Assembly: GCF_031195445.1 (NCBI RefSeq)
Contig: NZ_CP133480.1
Span: forward strand, 3,278,501 to 3,342,500
Reading direction: 5' to 3'
Source: Acuticoccus sp. MNP-M23
Lineage (GTDB): Bacteria > Pseudomonadota > Alphaproteobacteria > Rhizobiales > Amorphaceae
DNA: 64,000 nucleotides
Position 1 is the stretch's first letter; each line of letters starts with the position of its first letter. Of the stretch, positions 52,038 through 60,797 are shown piece by piece. The notes below the pieces were generated by a model. It had not been told where the DNA came from, ran no database searches, and saw nothing but the letters and a program-made list of their open reading frames with translations. A program made the translations under genes and the position numbers.

Positions 52038-53279
52038 ATGTTCGATCATCCTTCCCGCCGCGCATTTCTCGGCGGCGTTGCGGCGTTCTCGGCATGGGCT
52101 TCGATCCCGCGCCTTGCCATGGCCGCCGGCGGCCGCGATCCGCGGTTCATCACCATTGTCCTGCGCGGGGCAATGGACGGGCTCGGTTGTGTCGCCCCGG
52201 TGGGCGATCCGGCCTACGATGAAGTGCGCGACGATGACGCGATGCCGTTCACCGGCGACAAGTCCGGCCTGCTCCTGAACAACTTCTTCATGCTCAACCG
52301 GAATCTGCCCACGGTGGCAGACCTTTACACCAGAGGCGAGGCGCTTTTCGTCCACGCCGTCCACACGCCCTACCGCGATCGGTCCCACTTCGAGGGGCAG
52401 GACATTCTGGAGAACGGCACCACGTCGCAGAGCCATCACAAAGACGGCTGGCTCGGTCGTGCTCTGGCGCAGATGCCGGTGGATTCCGGAGTGCGGCGGG
52501 GTGGCGGTTTTGCGGCGGCTTCCGGCACGCCGCTTCTCCTGCGAGGTGCGTCCAACATCGTCACCTGGCTGCCGGCGGGAATGCCCACCGCCTCCGACGA
52601 CACGCGCCTGCGCCTGATGAACCTTTACGAGCACACCGATCCGGTGCTGGCGGAGGCGATGGCCGAGGGGCTGGCGCTGGAGAAGCTGGCCGGCTCTGAA
52701 ATGGAAATTACGGCGCAGATTGATGCCGGAATGGAGTCCATGGGCATGGAAAGCCGCGGTGCGGCACGCCAGGAGCTTGCGGCCGCCACGGCGGCGGCCC
52801 GTGCCATGGCGGCAGACGATGGCGCCCGCGTCGGCTTTCTGGATCTCAGCGGTTTTGACACGCACCGCTCCCAAACGCTGATCGATGGCCGCCTCGGCCG
52901 TAGCCTAACCCGGCTCGACAACGTGATTCTCGCACTGAAGCGGGGCCTTGGTCCGGTCTGGAAAGACACGGTGATTGCCGTCGTCACCGAGTTCGGCCGC
53001 ACGGTGCGCTTCAACGGCTCCAACGGGACGGACCACGGCAGCGGCACGGTTGCGATGCTTCTGGGCGGTGCGGTGGCCGGCGGCAAGGTGGTGGCAGACT
53101 GGCCGGGCCTGCGCGAGCAGGACCTGTTCGAGGGGCGTGACCTGATGCCCACCACCGACTTGCGGGCCGTGATGAAAGGCGTCCTGCGCGACCATCTGGG
53201 CCTCGATCAGGCGGTGCTGGGGAGCGCGGTGTTCCCCGAGACGGCGCACCTTCGCCCGATCGACAATCTGATCGCCTGA
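52038..53279 (+). CDS. DUF1501-family Tat-exported protein
   Basis: A 413-residue protein with a twin-arginine leader (SRRAFLGGVAAF at residues 6-17, then SIPRLAMAAG). The DUF1501 body (sulfatase/phosphatase-like fold) shows VLRGAMDGLGCVAP, HTPYRDRSHFEGQDILENG, FLDLSGFDTHRSQ, VIAVVTEFGRTVRFNGSNGT and DHGSGTVAMLLGG. The Asp/His set resembles alkaline-phosphatase-type metal sites. GGAGG precedes the ATG closely. It forms an operon with the DUF1800 gene and ends at a strong terminator. Confidence 0.9.
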   Translation: MFDHPSRRAFLGGVAAFSAWASIPRLAMAAGGRDPRFITIVLRGAMDGLGCVAPVGDPAYDEVRDDDAMPFTGDKSGLLLNNFFMLNRNLPTVADLYTRGEALFVHAVHTPYRDRSHFEGQDILENGTTSQSHHKDGWLGRALAQMPVDSGVRRGGGFAAASGTPLLLRGASNIVTWLPAGMPTASDDTRLRLMNLYEHTDPVLAEAMAEGLALEKLAGSEMEITAQIDAGMESMGMESRGAARQELAAATAAARAMAADDGARVGFLDLSGFDTHRSQTLIDGRLGRSLTRLDNVILALKRGLGPVWKDTVIAVVTEFGRTVRFNGSNGTDHGSGTVAMLLGGAVAGGKVVADWPGLREQDLFEGRDLMPTTDLRAVMKGVLRDHLGLDQAVLGSAVFPETAHLRPIDNLIA

Positions 53280-53318
53280 ACCACCACCCGGCCAATGGCG
53301 GGGTCACATCACGAAGAA

Positions 53319-53348
53319 AGCCCGGCCAGCTGGCCGGGCTTTTATTTT
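53319..53348. terminator. Strong bidirectional rho-independent terminator
   Basis: A perfect 11-bp stem (AGCCCGGCCAG at 53319-53329 with 53330-53340) is followed by TTTATTTT on the plus strand and by TTTCTTC on the minus strand. It serves the DUF1501 gene and the convergent TolC-type gene. Confidence 0.9.
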
Positions 53349-53374
53349 GCGCACGGGCGGGGCGGGTGCTGTGC

Positions 53375-55075
53375 TCAGCGCCCGTCGGGCGTGCGCATGC
53401 CGCTCCATTTGTCCTTCACCGCGGCGTAGTGCTGGCGCGGGTCGTAGGGCAGGACGTTGAGGCCGAACATCCCGATGCTGAGGTCGCCGGTGGCGCTCAG
53501 GATCGCAAAGCCCGCGGCGTCGCGCTGGCGGATTGCCTCCACCATGGTCAGCTGCGCGCGGATCAGGTCGCGCTGGGCGTTGAGAACGTCCAGCGTGGTG
53601 CGCTGGCCGACCCGCAATTCTTCCAGAACGCCGTTGACGGCGCGTGAGGCGGCGCGGACCGAGCTTTTCGCCGCCGTGATCGTATCGCGCGATGTGGTGT
53701 AGGTCGCCCAGGCGGTGACAAGGTCGGTGCGGGTCTCGTCCCGTGCCAGATCCACCGCAATGCGCGCACTGCCGGCCGTCTCCTTGGCCTGGCGCACCTG
53801 GGCCGACACGCGGCCGCCCTGATAGATCGGCACCTGAAGCACAAGCCGGACCTGGGCGCTTTCGTTGCGGTCGGCCGAATCCACGTCGATGTCGGTGCGG
53901 ACCTGACCGTCGACGCTGAGGCGGGGAAGGGCCTGCCCCTCAAGCTGCTTCACGCCGTAGTTGGCTGCGTCCGACTCGTGAATGGCGAGGTGGATGGCGG
54001 GGTTGTTGTCCTGCGCGCGGCTGAGGGCGCTGCCGAGATTTTTGGGCAAAAGGCTGGTGACGCTGACGTCGTCCTTCAGCTGTTCGGGGGCGAGACCGGT
54101 GAGTTCGCGGAACCTTGCAGCCGCGGACGCTGCACTGCTGCGTTCTTCGGACAGGAGCGCCAGCGTCTCGGCAAGGCGCGCCTCGGCCTGGTCGATGTCG
54201 GTGCGGGTGCCTTCGCCAAACTCCAGCCGGGAGCGGGCGGCGGACACCTGCTCATCCAGAAAGCTGACCTCCTGCTCGCGCAGCCGGACACCTTCGCGCG
54301 CGCGGCGCACATCGGTGAAGGCGATGGCGACGCGCAGAAGGATCTCCTGCTCGGTCGCGCGCAGCCTCTGGCGTTCGGCCATCACCGTGGCCTCGGCCTC
54401 GCGTGTGGCGTTGCGCGTCCGGAACCCCTGGAACAGGGGCTGGGAGAGCTGAAGCGACAGGCTCGTCGGCGTGCTGCGGTCGGTGACGTTGGCCGAATCG
54501 AAATCGGCCGTCGCCACGTTGACGTTGCGCACCGACTGGACGCCGGCATCCACGTTGGCGGTCACCGTCGGGCGGTTGCCGGAGCGGGCCACCGCGATGC
54601 CTTCATCGGCGGCACGCAGGTTGGAGCGGGCTCGGTTGATGGACGGGTTGTCTTCGTAAGCAGCCTCGAAGGCCTGCCGGAGCGATTTCGTGCCGCCCGG
54701 CGCTATGTCGTCGCGCGGGGGCCGCACCGTGATCTCGGGAAGGTCCCGGCTGCGGCTTGCCATCTGCTGCCGCCTCATGCGCGACTGCGCAACCTCCTGC
54801 GCGGACAGTCTGCGCCCGGCTCCCGTGCCGCCGAACAGCGATCCGCGCCGCGCTGCAGAGGCCGGCCCGCTGGCCACCGGCATCCCCTCCGAAGGCGCAG
54901 TTTCCATGTAGCCGGTGCTGGGGCTCTGGAGGAACATGGCCGCGTCCGCGCTGCGCAGATCGACGCCGTTGTTGGACGACATCGCCATCAGCTGCGCTTG
55001 AGACAGCGGCTGTTGCGCGCTGGGCGAACACGCCGCGGCAACGAAGGGAAGAAGGAGAATCAGACTGCGACGCAT
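53375..55075 (-). CDS. TolC-family outer membrane efflux lipoprotein
   Basis: A 566-residue outer membrane channel protein. A lipoprotein signal with lipobox AAAC places the acylated Cys at residue 16. Residues 17-140 are low-complexity and linker-like. The TolC/OEP repeats then follow: SLRQAFEAAYEDNPSINRAR, then RFRELTGLAPEQL, and the second repeat with AIHLAIHESDAANYGVKQLEGQALP. Long heptad-rich segments form the periplasmic alpha-barrel. The VLNAQRDLIRAQLTMVEA block is typical of the second repeat. AAAGGA precedes the ATG at 55075. No inner-membrane efflux partner is adjacent. Confidence 0.92.
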   Translation of the reverse strand: MRRSLILLLPFVAAACSPSAQQPLSQAQLMAMSSNNGVDLRSADAAMFLQSPSTGYMETAPSEGMPVASGPASAARRGSLFGGTGAGRRLSAQEVAQSRMRRQQMASRSRDLPEITVRPPRDDIAPGGTKSLRQAFEAAYEDNPSINRARSNLRAADEGIAVARSGNRPTVTANVDAGVQSVRNVNVATADFDSANVTDRSTPTSLSLQLSQPLFQGFRTRNATREAEATVMAERQRLRATEQEILLRVAIAFTDVRRAREGVRLREQEVSFLDEQVSAARSRLEFGEGTRTDIDQAEARLAETLALLSEERSSAASAAARFRELTGLAPEQLKDDVSVTSLLPKNLGSALSRAQDNNPAIHLAIHESDAANYGVKQLEGQALPRLSVDGQVRTDIDVDSADRNESAQVRLVLQVPIYQGGRVSAQVRQAKETAGSARIAVDLARDETRTDLVTAWATYTTSRDTITAAKSSVRAASRAVNGVLEELRVGQRTTLDVLNAQRDLIRAQLTMVEAIRQRDAAGFAILSATGDLSIGMFGLNVLPYDPRQHYAAVKDKWSGMRTPDGR

Positions 55076-55222
55076 TGAGACCGTCCTTTGAGACGGCCCC
55101 ATTGGTGCGGTTTCTCGGTTAATACCCTGCTAACTGGTCAGAATAAATTGTCGCTGGATCCGCGCCGACCGCGTGGCGCGGCCGGAAAAAGGACTGCTTG
55201 GGGCAGGTATCGTGCGGCGTTC

Positions 55223-55831
55223 CTACGGGGCGGGCAGATGCGCCAGGAAGTAGGCCAGTTCGGCGAGATCGTCCGCCGTCAGGTCCTGCACCACCTCGAC
55301 CATTGCGGCACGATCGCCGATTCGCCGCTCGTGCTTGTAGTCGAGCAGGGCCTTGGTGAGGTAGTCCTCCCGTTGGTTGCGCAAGGGGGGCATCTGGTGG
55401 CCGCCGCGATAGTCGGCGCCGTGGCAGCCGTTGCAGCGGTTGGCCTCCGACACGGTGCGGGCGGCGGCCATCCGGTCCGGGGCGCCGGGTTTGTCCGGCG
55501 GGGGCGGATCGGGCAGGCTTGCCACCCACGCCGATGCGGCGCGCAGGTCGTTGTCGGACATGCCGTCCATCACCGCCTGCATCACCGCGTTCTCTCGGTT
55601 GCCGGCGCGGAACGCGACCAGCTGCAACAGCGCATAATAATCGTCGATGCCGCCGAGAGATGGCACTTCGGCATTTTGCGAAACGCCCTCGGTGCCATGG
55701 CATGCGATGCACTGGGCCTGACGCTCGTGGAAAAGATCCTGCGCCGCGGCAGGCGTTGCACCGAGACCGGCGAGGAGAAGAAGGAGGGCAGCGCGCGGCC
55801 GCCCTCCGGCGCAAAGGCGCTTACCCGCCAT
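55223..55831 (-). CDS. Diheme c-type cytochrome
   Basis: A 202-residue exported cytochrome. Signal peptide ends near PAAAQ (residue 31). Two heme attachment sites: CIACH (Cys41, Cys44, His45) and CNGCH (Cys133, Cys136, His137), so it is a fused pair of class I c-type domains. Candidate sixth ligands are Met91 and the Met of HQMPPL. The gene overlaps the sugar dehydrogenase stop by 11 bases; it is the likely periplasmic electron acceptor of that enzyme. Confidence 0.9.
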   Translation of the reverse strand: MAGKRLCAGGRPRAALLLLLAGLGATPAAAQDLFHERQAQCIACHGTEGVSQNAEVPSLGGIDDYYALLQLVAFRAGNRENAVMQAVMDGMSDNDLRAASAWVASLPDPPPPDKPGAPDRMAAARTVSEANRCNGCHGADYRGGHQMPPLRNQREDYLTKALLDYKHERRIGDRAAMVEVVQDLTADDLAELAYFLAHLPAP

Positions 55832-57047
55832 AAGAAACCCGGTACACGGCGCCGTTCCAGTCGTCCGACACCAGAAGCGAGCCGTCCGGCATCACCTCCA
55901 CGTCGACCGGGCGGCCGATATATTCGTTGTTCTCGATGAGGCCGGTCAGGAACGGCTGGATCTCGGTCACGTCGCCATTGTCGTCGAGGTGGGCGACCAC
56001 AACGTCGCCGCCAATCTTCTCGGAGCGGTTCCACGGGCCGTGGCGCGCGATGAAGATCTGGCCCTTGTAGTCATCCGGAAACATGTCGCCGTTGTAAAAG
56101 CGCATGCCGAGCGGGGCAGTGTGCGGCCCGAGGAGGGCGACGGGGTCGGTAAAATCATCGCATGAGTAGCCCCAGCCGAACTCCGGGTCGGTGAACGTCC
56201 CGTTGTGGCAGAACGGAAAGCCGAAGTGCTGGCTGCCGATGTCGCTCATCCGGTTGAGTTCGTCCTCCGGCAAGTCTTCGCTCAGCCAGTCACGCTGATT
56301 GTCGGTGAAGTAGAGGTCGCCGGTGGCGGGGTGAAAGTCGAAGCCGACCGTGTTGCGCATTCCGCGCAGGACAGCCTTGGCATCCGACCCGTCGAGGTTC
56401 ATGGCGCGGACTTCGCCGAAGCCTTCTTCGAGGGCGCAGATGTTGCAGGGGGCAGAGTTGGAGACGTACAGCTTCTCGTCCGGGCTCACCGCCAGAAAGC
56501 GCCAGCCGTGCGGGCGCGGCTCGCCGAGATCGGCGTAGATCTCCTCAAGCTCGGGCGGATTGTCGAGATTGTTCTCGATATCGGCAGCCTTGGCGATCCG
56601 GTGGTGCTCGGCAATGTAGAGGTCGCCGCCATGAAGGGCGAGGCCATTGGGCCAGTCGAGCCCCTGATAGATCATCCTGGGCTCGCCGCCTTTCGGGATG
56701 GCCCAGACGTTGTTGCCCTGCCAGTTGCCGACAAACACTGTGCCTGCGTCCGACACGCGCAAGGTGCGCGCATTGTTGATGCCACTGGCGAACACTTCGA
56801 CCTTGAAGCCGTCGGGCACCTGGATCTTGCCGAGGGGCAGATCCGCCGCGGCGGTGGTGAGCGGCGGCGGGGTGGCCGGGGCAAGGCGCTGGGCGCCGGC
56901 GGTTTCGGGCCGGCCGGCGAGGGGGCCATCGGCCGGGCGCACCTGCGCCGGCGCGTCGGGCCCCTTGGGATCGGCCTGTGCAAGGGCCGAATGGGCGGAC
57001 AAGGCCGCCAGCGGTGCACCAAGCAGCGCCGCATAAAGCAGTTTCAT
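55821..57047 (-). CDS. PQQ-dependent sugar dehydrogenase-like (sorbosone dehydrogenase type) periplasmic protein
   Basis: A 408-residue exported beta-propeller. Signal peptide about 1-24 (ALLGAPLAALSAHSALAQ). Propeller blades carry VPDGFKVEVFASGINNARTL, LYIAEHHRIAKA, EPRPHGWRFLAVSPDEKLYV and FHPATGDLYFTDNQRDW, the pattern of sorbosone and soluble glucose dehydrogenase-like enzymes; the RPHG His is a candidate base. A Pro/Ala-rich linker spans 25-75. GGGAGG precedes two ATGs (57050, 57047); the second has the better spacing. Transcribed first, followed by the cytochrome c. Confidence 0.85.
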   Translation of the reverse strand: MKLLYAALLGAPLAALSAHSALAQADPKGPDAPAQVRPADGPLAGRPETAGAQRLAPATPPPLTTAAADLPLGKIQVPDGFKVEVFASGINNARTLRVSDAGTVFVGNWQGNNVWAIPKGGEPRMIYQGLDWPNGLALHGGDLYIAEHHRIAKAADIENNLDNPPELEEIYADLGEPRPHGWRFLAVSPDEKLYVSNSAPCNICALEEGFGEVRAMNLDGSDAKAVLRGMRNTVGFDFHPATGDLYFTDNQRDWLSEDLPEDELNRMSDIGSQHFGFPFCHNGTFTDPEFGWGYSCDDFTDPVALLGPHTAPLGMRFYNGDMFPDDYKGQIFIARHGPWNRSEKIGGDVVVAHLDDNGDVTEIQPFLTGLIENNEYIGRPVDVEVMPDGSLLVSDDWNGAVYRVSYGG

Positions 57048-57348
57048 CATAAACCTCCCAAAATGGTGCCGGAAATTCTTGTTTCCGGTCTTCGTATTTA
57101 ATGGAGAGGTTATGGCGGAGACTTCGCCTGCTCTCCTGAAATCATAGTGAACGACTTCAAGCGGCAAGCAAGCGGATTGATCAGAATGCCTCTTTCAGTC
57201 GCATCCCAAGTCGGCGACGTATCGTTGCCATGGTTGCTCTTTCGATGCTCCGAAGTATGCGGATGCATTTTATTGTGTTGTCGGCACGGCGTCTGCATGA
57301 GACAGTTTAGACCTAAAACGTCTAGCAACCGACACTGGAGAGGGTTCC
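57048..57348. other. Divergent intergenic region before TRAP system 4
   Basis: 301 bases between the leftward sugar dehydrogenase and rightward TRAP system 4. It is more AT-rich than the genes and should hold both promoters. TTTAG-AC-CTAAA lies about 40 bases before the TRAP start as a small dyad; otherwise no coding potential is convincing on either strand. Confidence 0.6.
57069..57088. promoter_or_regulatory. Palindrome in the sugar dehydrogenase leader
   Basis: CCGGAAA and TTTCCGG are a perfect 7-bp inverted repeat with a 6-base spacer, ending 21 bases before the sugar dehydrogenase start codon at 57047. It could be a repressor site or a leader hairpin. Confidence 0.5.
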
Positions 57349-58341
57349 ATGAAGCGTTCGATTCTGGCCGTAGTCACCGCGGCCATCGCGTTCAGCGGCG
57401 CAGCGAAAGCTGAAGATGTCATCACGGCGACCCACGTCTTTCCGGCCGGGCTGATCTACACGAAGAGCTTTCTGGAATACGTCGACAAGGTGAACGAGGC
57501 CGGCGAGGGCGTCGTCCGGATCGACGTGCGCGGCGGGCCGGAAGCCATCGGCATGTTCGAGCAGCCGGCAGCGGTGCGCGACGGCATCGTCGACATGGTC
57601 TATACGCCCGGCTCCTTCTACGGCGGCACGGTCGCCGAAAAGGACGCGCTCGTCGCCTCCAACATCACCGGCCCCGAAGCCCGCGAGAACGGCGGCATCG
57701 ACCTCCTGAACGAGATCCACCAGGAGAAGATGGGCGTCTACTATCTCGGCTGGATGGATTCGGGCATCAAGTTCCACCTCTACATGACCGAAGAGCCTCA
57801 GCTGGACGCCGAGGGCAACCTCGACATTTCGGGCGAGAAGCTGCGCGGCAACCCGATCTTCAACGCCTTCTTCACCGACTACCTGAAGGGCCAGGTACTC
57901 AACATTGCCTCCACCGAGCTTTACACCGCCCTCCAGCGCGGCACGATCTCGGCAACCGGGTGGACCTCCATCGGTCTGATGGACCTGTCGTGGGACGAGT
58001 ATCTGCCATACCGCGTCGACCCCGGCTTCTTCTCCACCGACCTTGGGGTGATCGTGAACCTCGAAAGCTGGAACGCCCTTTCGGACGAATCGAAGAAAAT
58101 CCTCCAGGACGTTGCCATCGAGCACGAGAAGTCGAGCATGGAAAAGCTCGTTCAGCTGGCCAAGGACGAGTTCGCCGAACTCGACAAGCGCGGCCAGAAG
58201 GTGATCACGCTGGAAGGCGAGGCGGGCGAGAACTACGTGAACGCTGCCCGCGAAACCACCTGGAACCGGATGCGCGAGCAGATGGAAGCCCAGGGCACGA
58301 TGGACAATTACGAGCCGCTAATGGAGCACTTCAACAAGTGA
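57349..58341 (+). CDS. TRAP transporter substrate-binding protein (DctP family), system 4
   Basis: A 330-residue receptor with signal peptide (residues 1-21, ending AAKAED). The start VITATHVFPAGLIYTKSFLEY is DctP-like, but the mid-region GSFYGGTVAEKDALVAS and LYTALQRGTISATGW differ from systems 1-3. This is closest to the subgroup around C4-dicarboxylate or sugar-acid receptors. GAGAGGG precedes the ATG. Divergent from the periplasmic sugar dehydrogenase and cytochrome, whose oxidation product it may import. Confidence 0.92.
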   Translation: MKRSILAVVTAAIAFSGAAKAEDVITATHVFPAGLIYTKSFLEYVDKVNEAGEGVVRIDVRGGPEAIGMFEQPAAVRDGIVDMVYTPGSFYGGTVAEKDALVASNITGPEARENGGIDLLNEIHQEKMGVYYLGWMDSGIKFHLYMTEEPQLDAEGNLDISGEKLRGNPIFNAFFTDYLKGQVLNIASTELYTALQRGTISATGWTSIGLMDLSWDEYLPYRVDPGFFSTDLGVIVNLESWNALSDESKKILQDVAIEHEKSSMEKLVQLAKDEFAELDKRGQKVITLEGEAGENYVNAARETTWNRMREQMEAQGTMDNYEPLMEHFNK

Positions 58342-58354
58342 TCCGTCCGGCGAA

Positions 58355-58870
58355 GTGCACGGCGTGACGCACCTCGTTCGCGCGTACGACCTTCTGGTGG
58401 TGGGGTTGGCGGTGATCGCCGGCGCCATCCTGCCGGCCTTCATGCTGATCATCGTCTATCAGGTGGTGTGGCGTAATCTCGGCCTGCAGCCCTCGGCGCA
58501 CCTCTTCACCTTCACCGAATATGGCCTGCTCTATCTGACGATGCTGGGCGCCCCCTGGCTCGTGCGCGAGCGCGGCCACGTCTACATCGAAGTGCTGACA
58601 GCCTATCTGCCGGTGCGCGCCCGCAACGCCCTGTCGCGGATCGTCTCGGCGCTCTGCGTCGTCATCTCAGGCGTTCTGGCGCTCAAGGGGCTCGACATCA
58701 CGCTCACCAATTTCGCGTCGGCCGAGATGGACGTGCGCTCGCTCTATTTCCCCCGCTGGATCCTGATTGCGTGCATTCCCCTGGGGTTCGGGCTGATGGC
58801 GGTGGAGTTCGCCAGGTTCGTGTTCGGCGCTGAACTTTTCCATTCCGGCGAAGCCGGCATTCACGAATGA
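58355..58870 (+). CDS. TRAP transporter small permease (DctQ), system 4
   Basis: A 171-residue membrane protein with four hydrophobic segments. YQVVWRNLGLQPSAHLFTFTEYG and VRERGHVYIEVL are DctQ-like. GTG start at 58355, 13 bases after the receptor stop; an in-frame GTG at 58364 is an alternative. Eight bases separate it from the large subunit. Confidence 0.9.
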   Translation: MHGVTHLVRAYDLLVVGLAVIAGAILPAFMLIIVYQVVWRNLGLQPSAHLFTFTEYGLLYLTMLGAPWLVRERGHVYIEVLTAYLPVRARNALSRIVSALCVVISGVLALKGLDITLTNFASAEMDVRSLYFPRWILIACIPLGFGLMAVEFARFVFGAELFHSGEAGIHE

Positions 58871-58878
58871 GCCACTAG

Positions 58879-60192
58879 ATGGAATGGTACCAGGCGTTGG
58901 CCCTGCTTCTGGGCATGGTCTTCACGTTGATGATGCTGGGGATGCCGGTGGCGCTGGCCTTCCTTGGCGCCAACCTGGTCGGCGCCTTCATCTTCATGGG
59001 CGGCGAGCGGGGGATCGGCCAGCTCATCAACAACGGTTTTGGCGCGATGACCAACTTCGCGCTGGTGCCGATCCCGCTGTTCTTGCTGATGGGCGAGCTC
59101 TTCTTCCACACGGGTCTTGCAACCCGTGTCTTCAACGGGGTCGACCGGCTGCTGGGCAAGCTCCCGGCGCGGCTGTCCTATGTCACCGTCGGCGGCGGCA
59201 CGGCGTTCGCCACGCTGTCGGGCTCCTCCATGGGGTCAACCGCGCTGCTCGGTTCGCTGATGCTGCCGGAGATGATGAAGCGCGGCTATTCCAAGGTGAT
59301 GGCGATCGGCCCCATTCTGGGCACCGGCGGCCTTGCCATCATCATCCCGCCGTCGGCGCTCGCCGTCCTTCTCGCCACGTTCGCGCGGATCGACGTCGGC
59401 TCGCTTCTTCTGGCGGGTGTGATCCCCGGCATTATCCTTGCCGGGTTCTACGCTGCGCTCATCTATACGCTCGCCCGGATCAACCCGGATTCAGCGCCCG
59501 CCTACGAGGTGGTCGCAATGCCGTGGGGGGACCGCATAAAGTTGTTCATCAGCGAGCTGATGCCGATGGTGGCAGTGGTCGTCCTCGTCATCACGGTGAT
59601 GGTGACCGGGTGGGCAACGCCGACCGAGGCGGCGGCGTTCGGCTGCTTCGGCGTGGTCGTTCTGGCAGCCATCTACCGCTGCCTCACGGTCTCGGCGTTC
59701 GTCACCGCCTGCCGCGGCGCGCTGAAGGTGACGCTGATGAGCTTCCTCATCATCTTCGGCTCATCCACATTCTCGCAGCTTCTGGCCTTCTCCGGCGCGT
59801 CCTCCGGCTTCATCGGCTGGGCGACCTCCATGGAGGCGGGGCCGTACACGATGCTTCTCATCATGTTCATGATCCTCCTCATTCTCGGCATGTTCATGGA
59901 CCAGCTTTCGATGCTGCTGCTCACCGTGCCAATCTTCTTTCCGCTGGCAGCGCAGCTGGGGTTCGATCCCATCTGGTTCGGCCTGATCGTGCTTCTGGCG
60001 CTGGAAATCTCGTTCACCACGCCGCCCTTCGGCCTCCTCCTCTTCGTGATGAAGGGGGTGGCGCCGCCCGGCACCACCATGCGTGAGATCTACATCGCCG
60101 GTTTCCCGTTCATCGCCTGCATCCTCCTTCTGGTGCTGCTGCTGGTCGCCTTCCCCGGGATTGCGCTGTTCCTGCCCAATCTCGGCCATTGA
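58879..60192 (+). CDS. TRAP transporter large permease (DctM), system 4
   Basis: A 437-residue DctM protein. Signatures: FALVPIPLFLLMGELFFHTG, FATLSGSSMGSTALLGSLMLP, GTGGLAIIIPPSALAVLLAT, GWATPTEAAAFGCFG and SFTTPPFGLLLFVMKG. Ends the system 4 transport operon; a V4R gene follows after 116 bases, so the block to 61723 may be transcribed together. Confidence 0.95.
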   Translation: MEWYQALALLLGMVFTLMMLGMPVALAFLGANLVGAFIFMGGERGIGQLINNGFGAMTNFALVPIPLFLLMGELFFHTGLATRVFNGVDRLLGKLPARLSYVTVGGGTAFATLSGSSMGSTALLGSLMLPEMMKRGYSKVMAIGPILGTGGLAIIIPPSALAVLLATFARIDVGSLLLAGVIPGIILAGFYAALIYTLARINPDSAPAYEVVAMPWGDRIKLFISELMPMVAVVVLVITVMVTGWATPTEAAAFGCFGVVVLAAIYRCLTVSAFVTACRGALKVTLMSFLIIFGSSTFSQLLAFSGASSGFIGWATSMEAGPYTMLLIMFMILLILGMFMDQLSMLLLTVPIFFPLAAQLGFDPIWFGLIVLLALEISFTTPPFGLLLFVMKGVAPPGTTMREIYIAGFPFIACILLLVLLLVAFPGIALFLPNLGH

Positions 60193-60308
60193 GCACGCCG
60201 GCGGCCCCACCTGTTTTGCCGGACGCGGGTGTGGTCTGCCGGGGCAGGGCGCTGGAATGTTGTGCAACAGAGGCTTTCATCGGTGAGGATCGTTGCTAGG
60301 GTGGCGCC

Positions 60309-60797
60309 ATGAGGTTCCATGAAAGACTGCGCCACGATGAGCCGAACGGGGCTCATTATGACGGCGACATCCGCTACATGATGATCCGCCCCGATGCGTT
60401 GATGGGCATCTTCGCGAGGCTCGACCCTGCCGCCCGTCAAGCGGCGATGGAGGCCTTTCGCGACTCCATCATCGAGCGCGGCGGGCAGTCGGCCGCCACC
60501 TATGTTTCGGCCGATGGCATCGATAGGCTGCTGGGCGTCATCGAAGCGACCGCGGCGGATCTTGGCTGGGGCCGCTGGCATTTCGAGCGCATCGGCGACG
60601 GTTACGGGCTGACGGTCCGCAACAGCCCCTTCGGCGCCGCAGCGCCATTCGAGGGACCGGCCTGCCACGCCATTGTCGGGATGGCGACAATTGTGGGCAC
60701 CATGGTGCTCGGCGCTCCGGCCACGGCGACCGAAACGGCGTGCGTGGCGTCCGGGGCCGCAGAGTGCCGCTTTGTCGTGGAGCCAGAGCAGGCGTGA
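60309..60797 (+). CDS. Stand-alone V4R (4-vinyl reductase) domain protein with MopR-like zinc site
   Basis: A 162-residue protein consisting almost only of a V4R domain, with no HTH or AAA+ part. Cys119, Glu142, Cys145 and Cys153 show spacings of 23, 3 and 8, equal to the zinc ligands of the phenol sensor MopR as I recall them (Cys155, Glu178, Cys181, Cys189). The C-terminal GASxCxF-like end, here SGAAECRFVVEP, is family-typical. V4R domains bind small aromatics in DmpR/XylR-type regulators and occur in BchJ. The start ATG at 60309 is followed by the flavin reductase with a GTGA overlap, so the two proteins probably work together. Confidence 0.8.
   Translation: MRFHERLRHDEPNGAHYDGDIRYMMIRPDALMGIFARLDPAARQAAMEAFRDSIIERGGQSAATYVSADGIDRLLGVIEATAADLGWGRWHFERIGDGYGLTVRNSPFGAAAPFEGPACHAIVGMATIVGTMVLGAPATATETACVASGAAECRFVVEPEQA

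Noticed and set aside
57110-57328. 72-codon minus-strand ORF in the intergenic region before TRAP system 4
   Set aside because: No ribosome site, no domain pattern and irregular composition; the region is better explained as divergent promoters.
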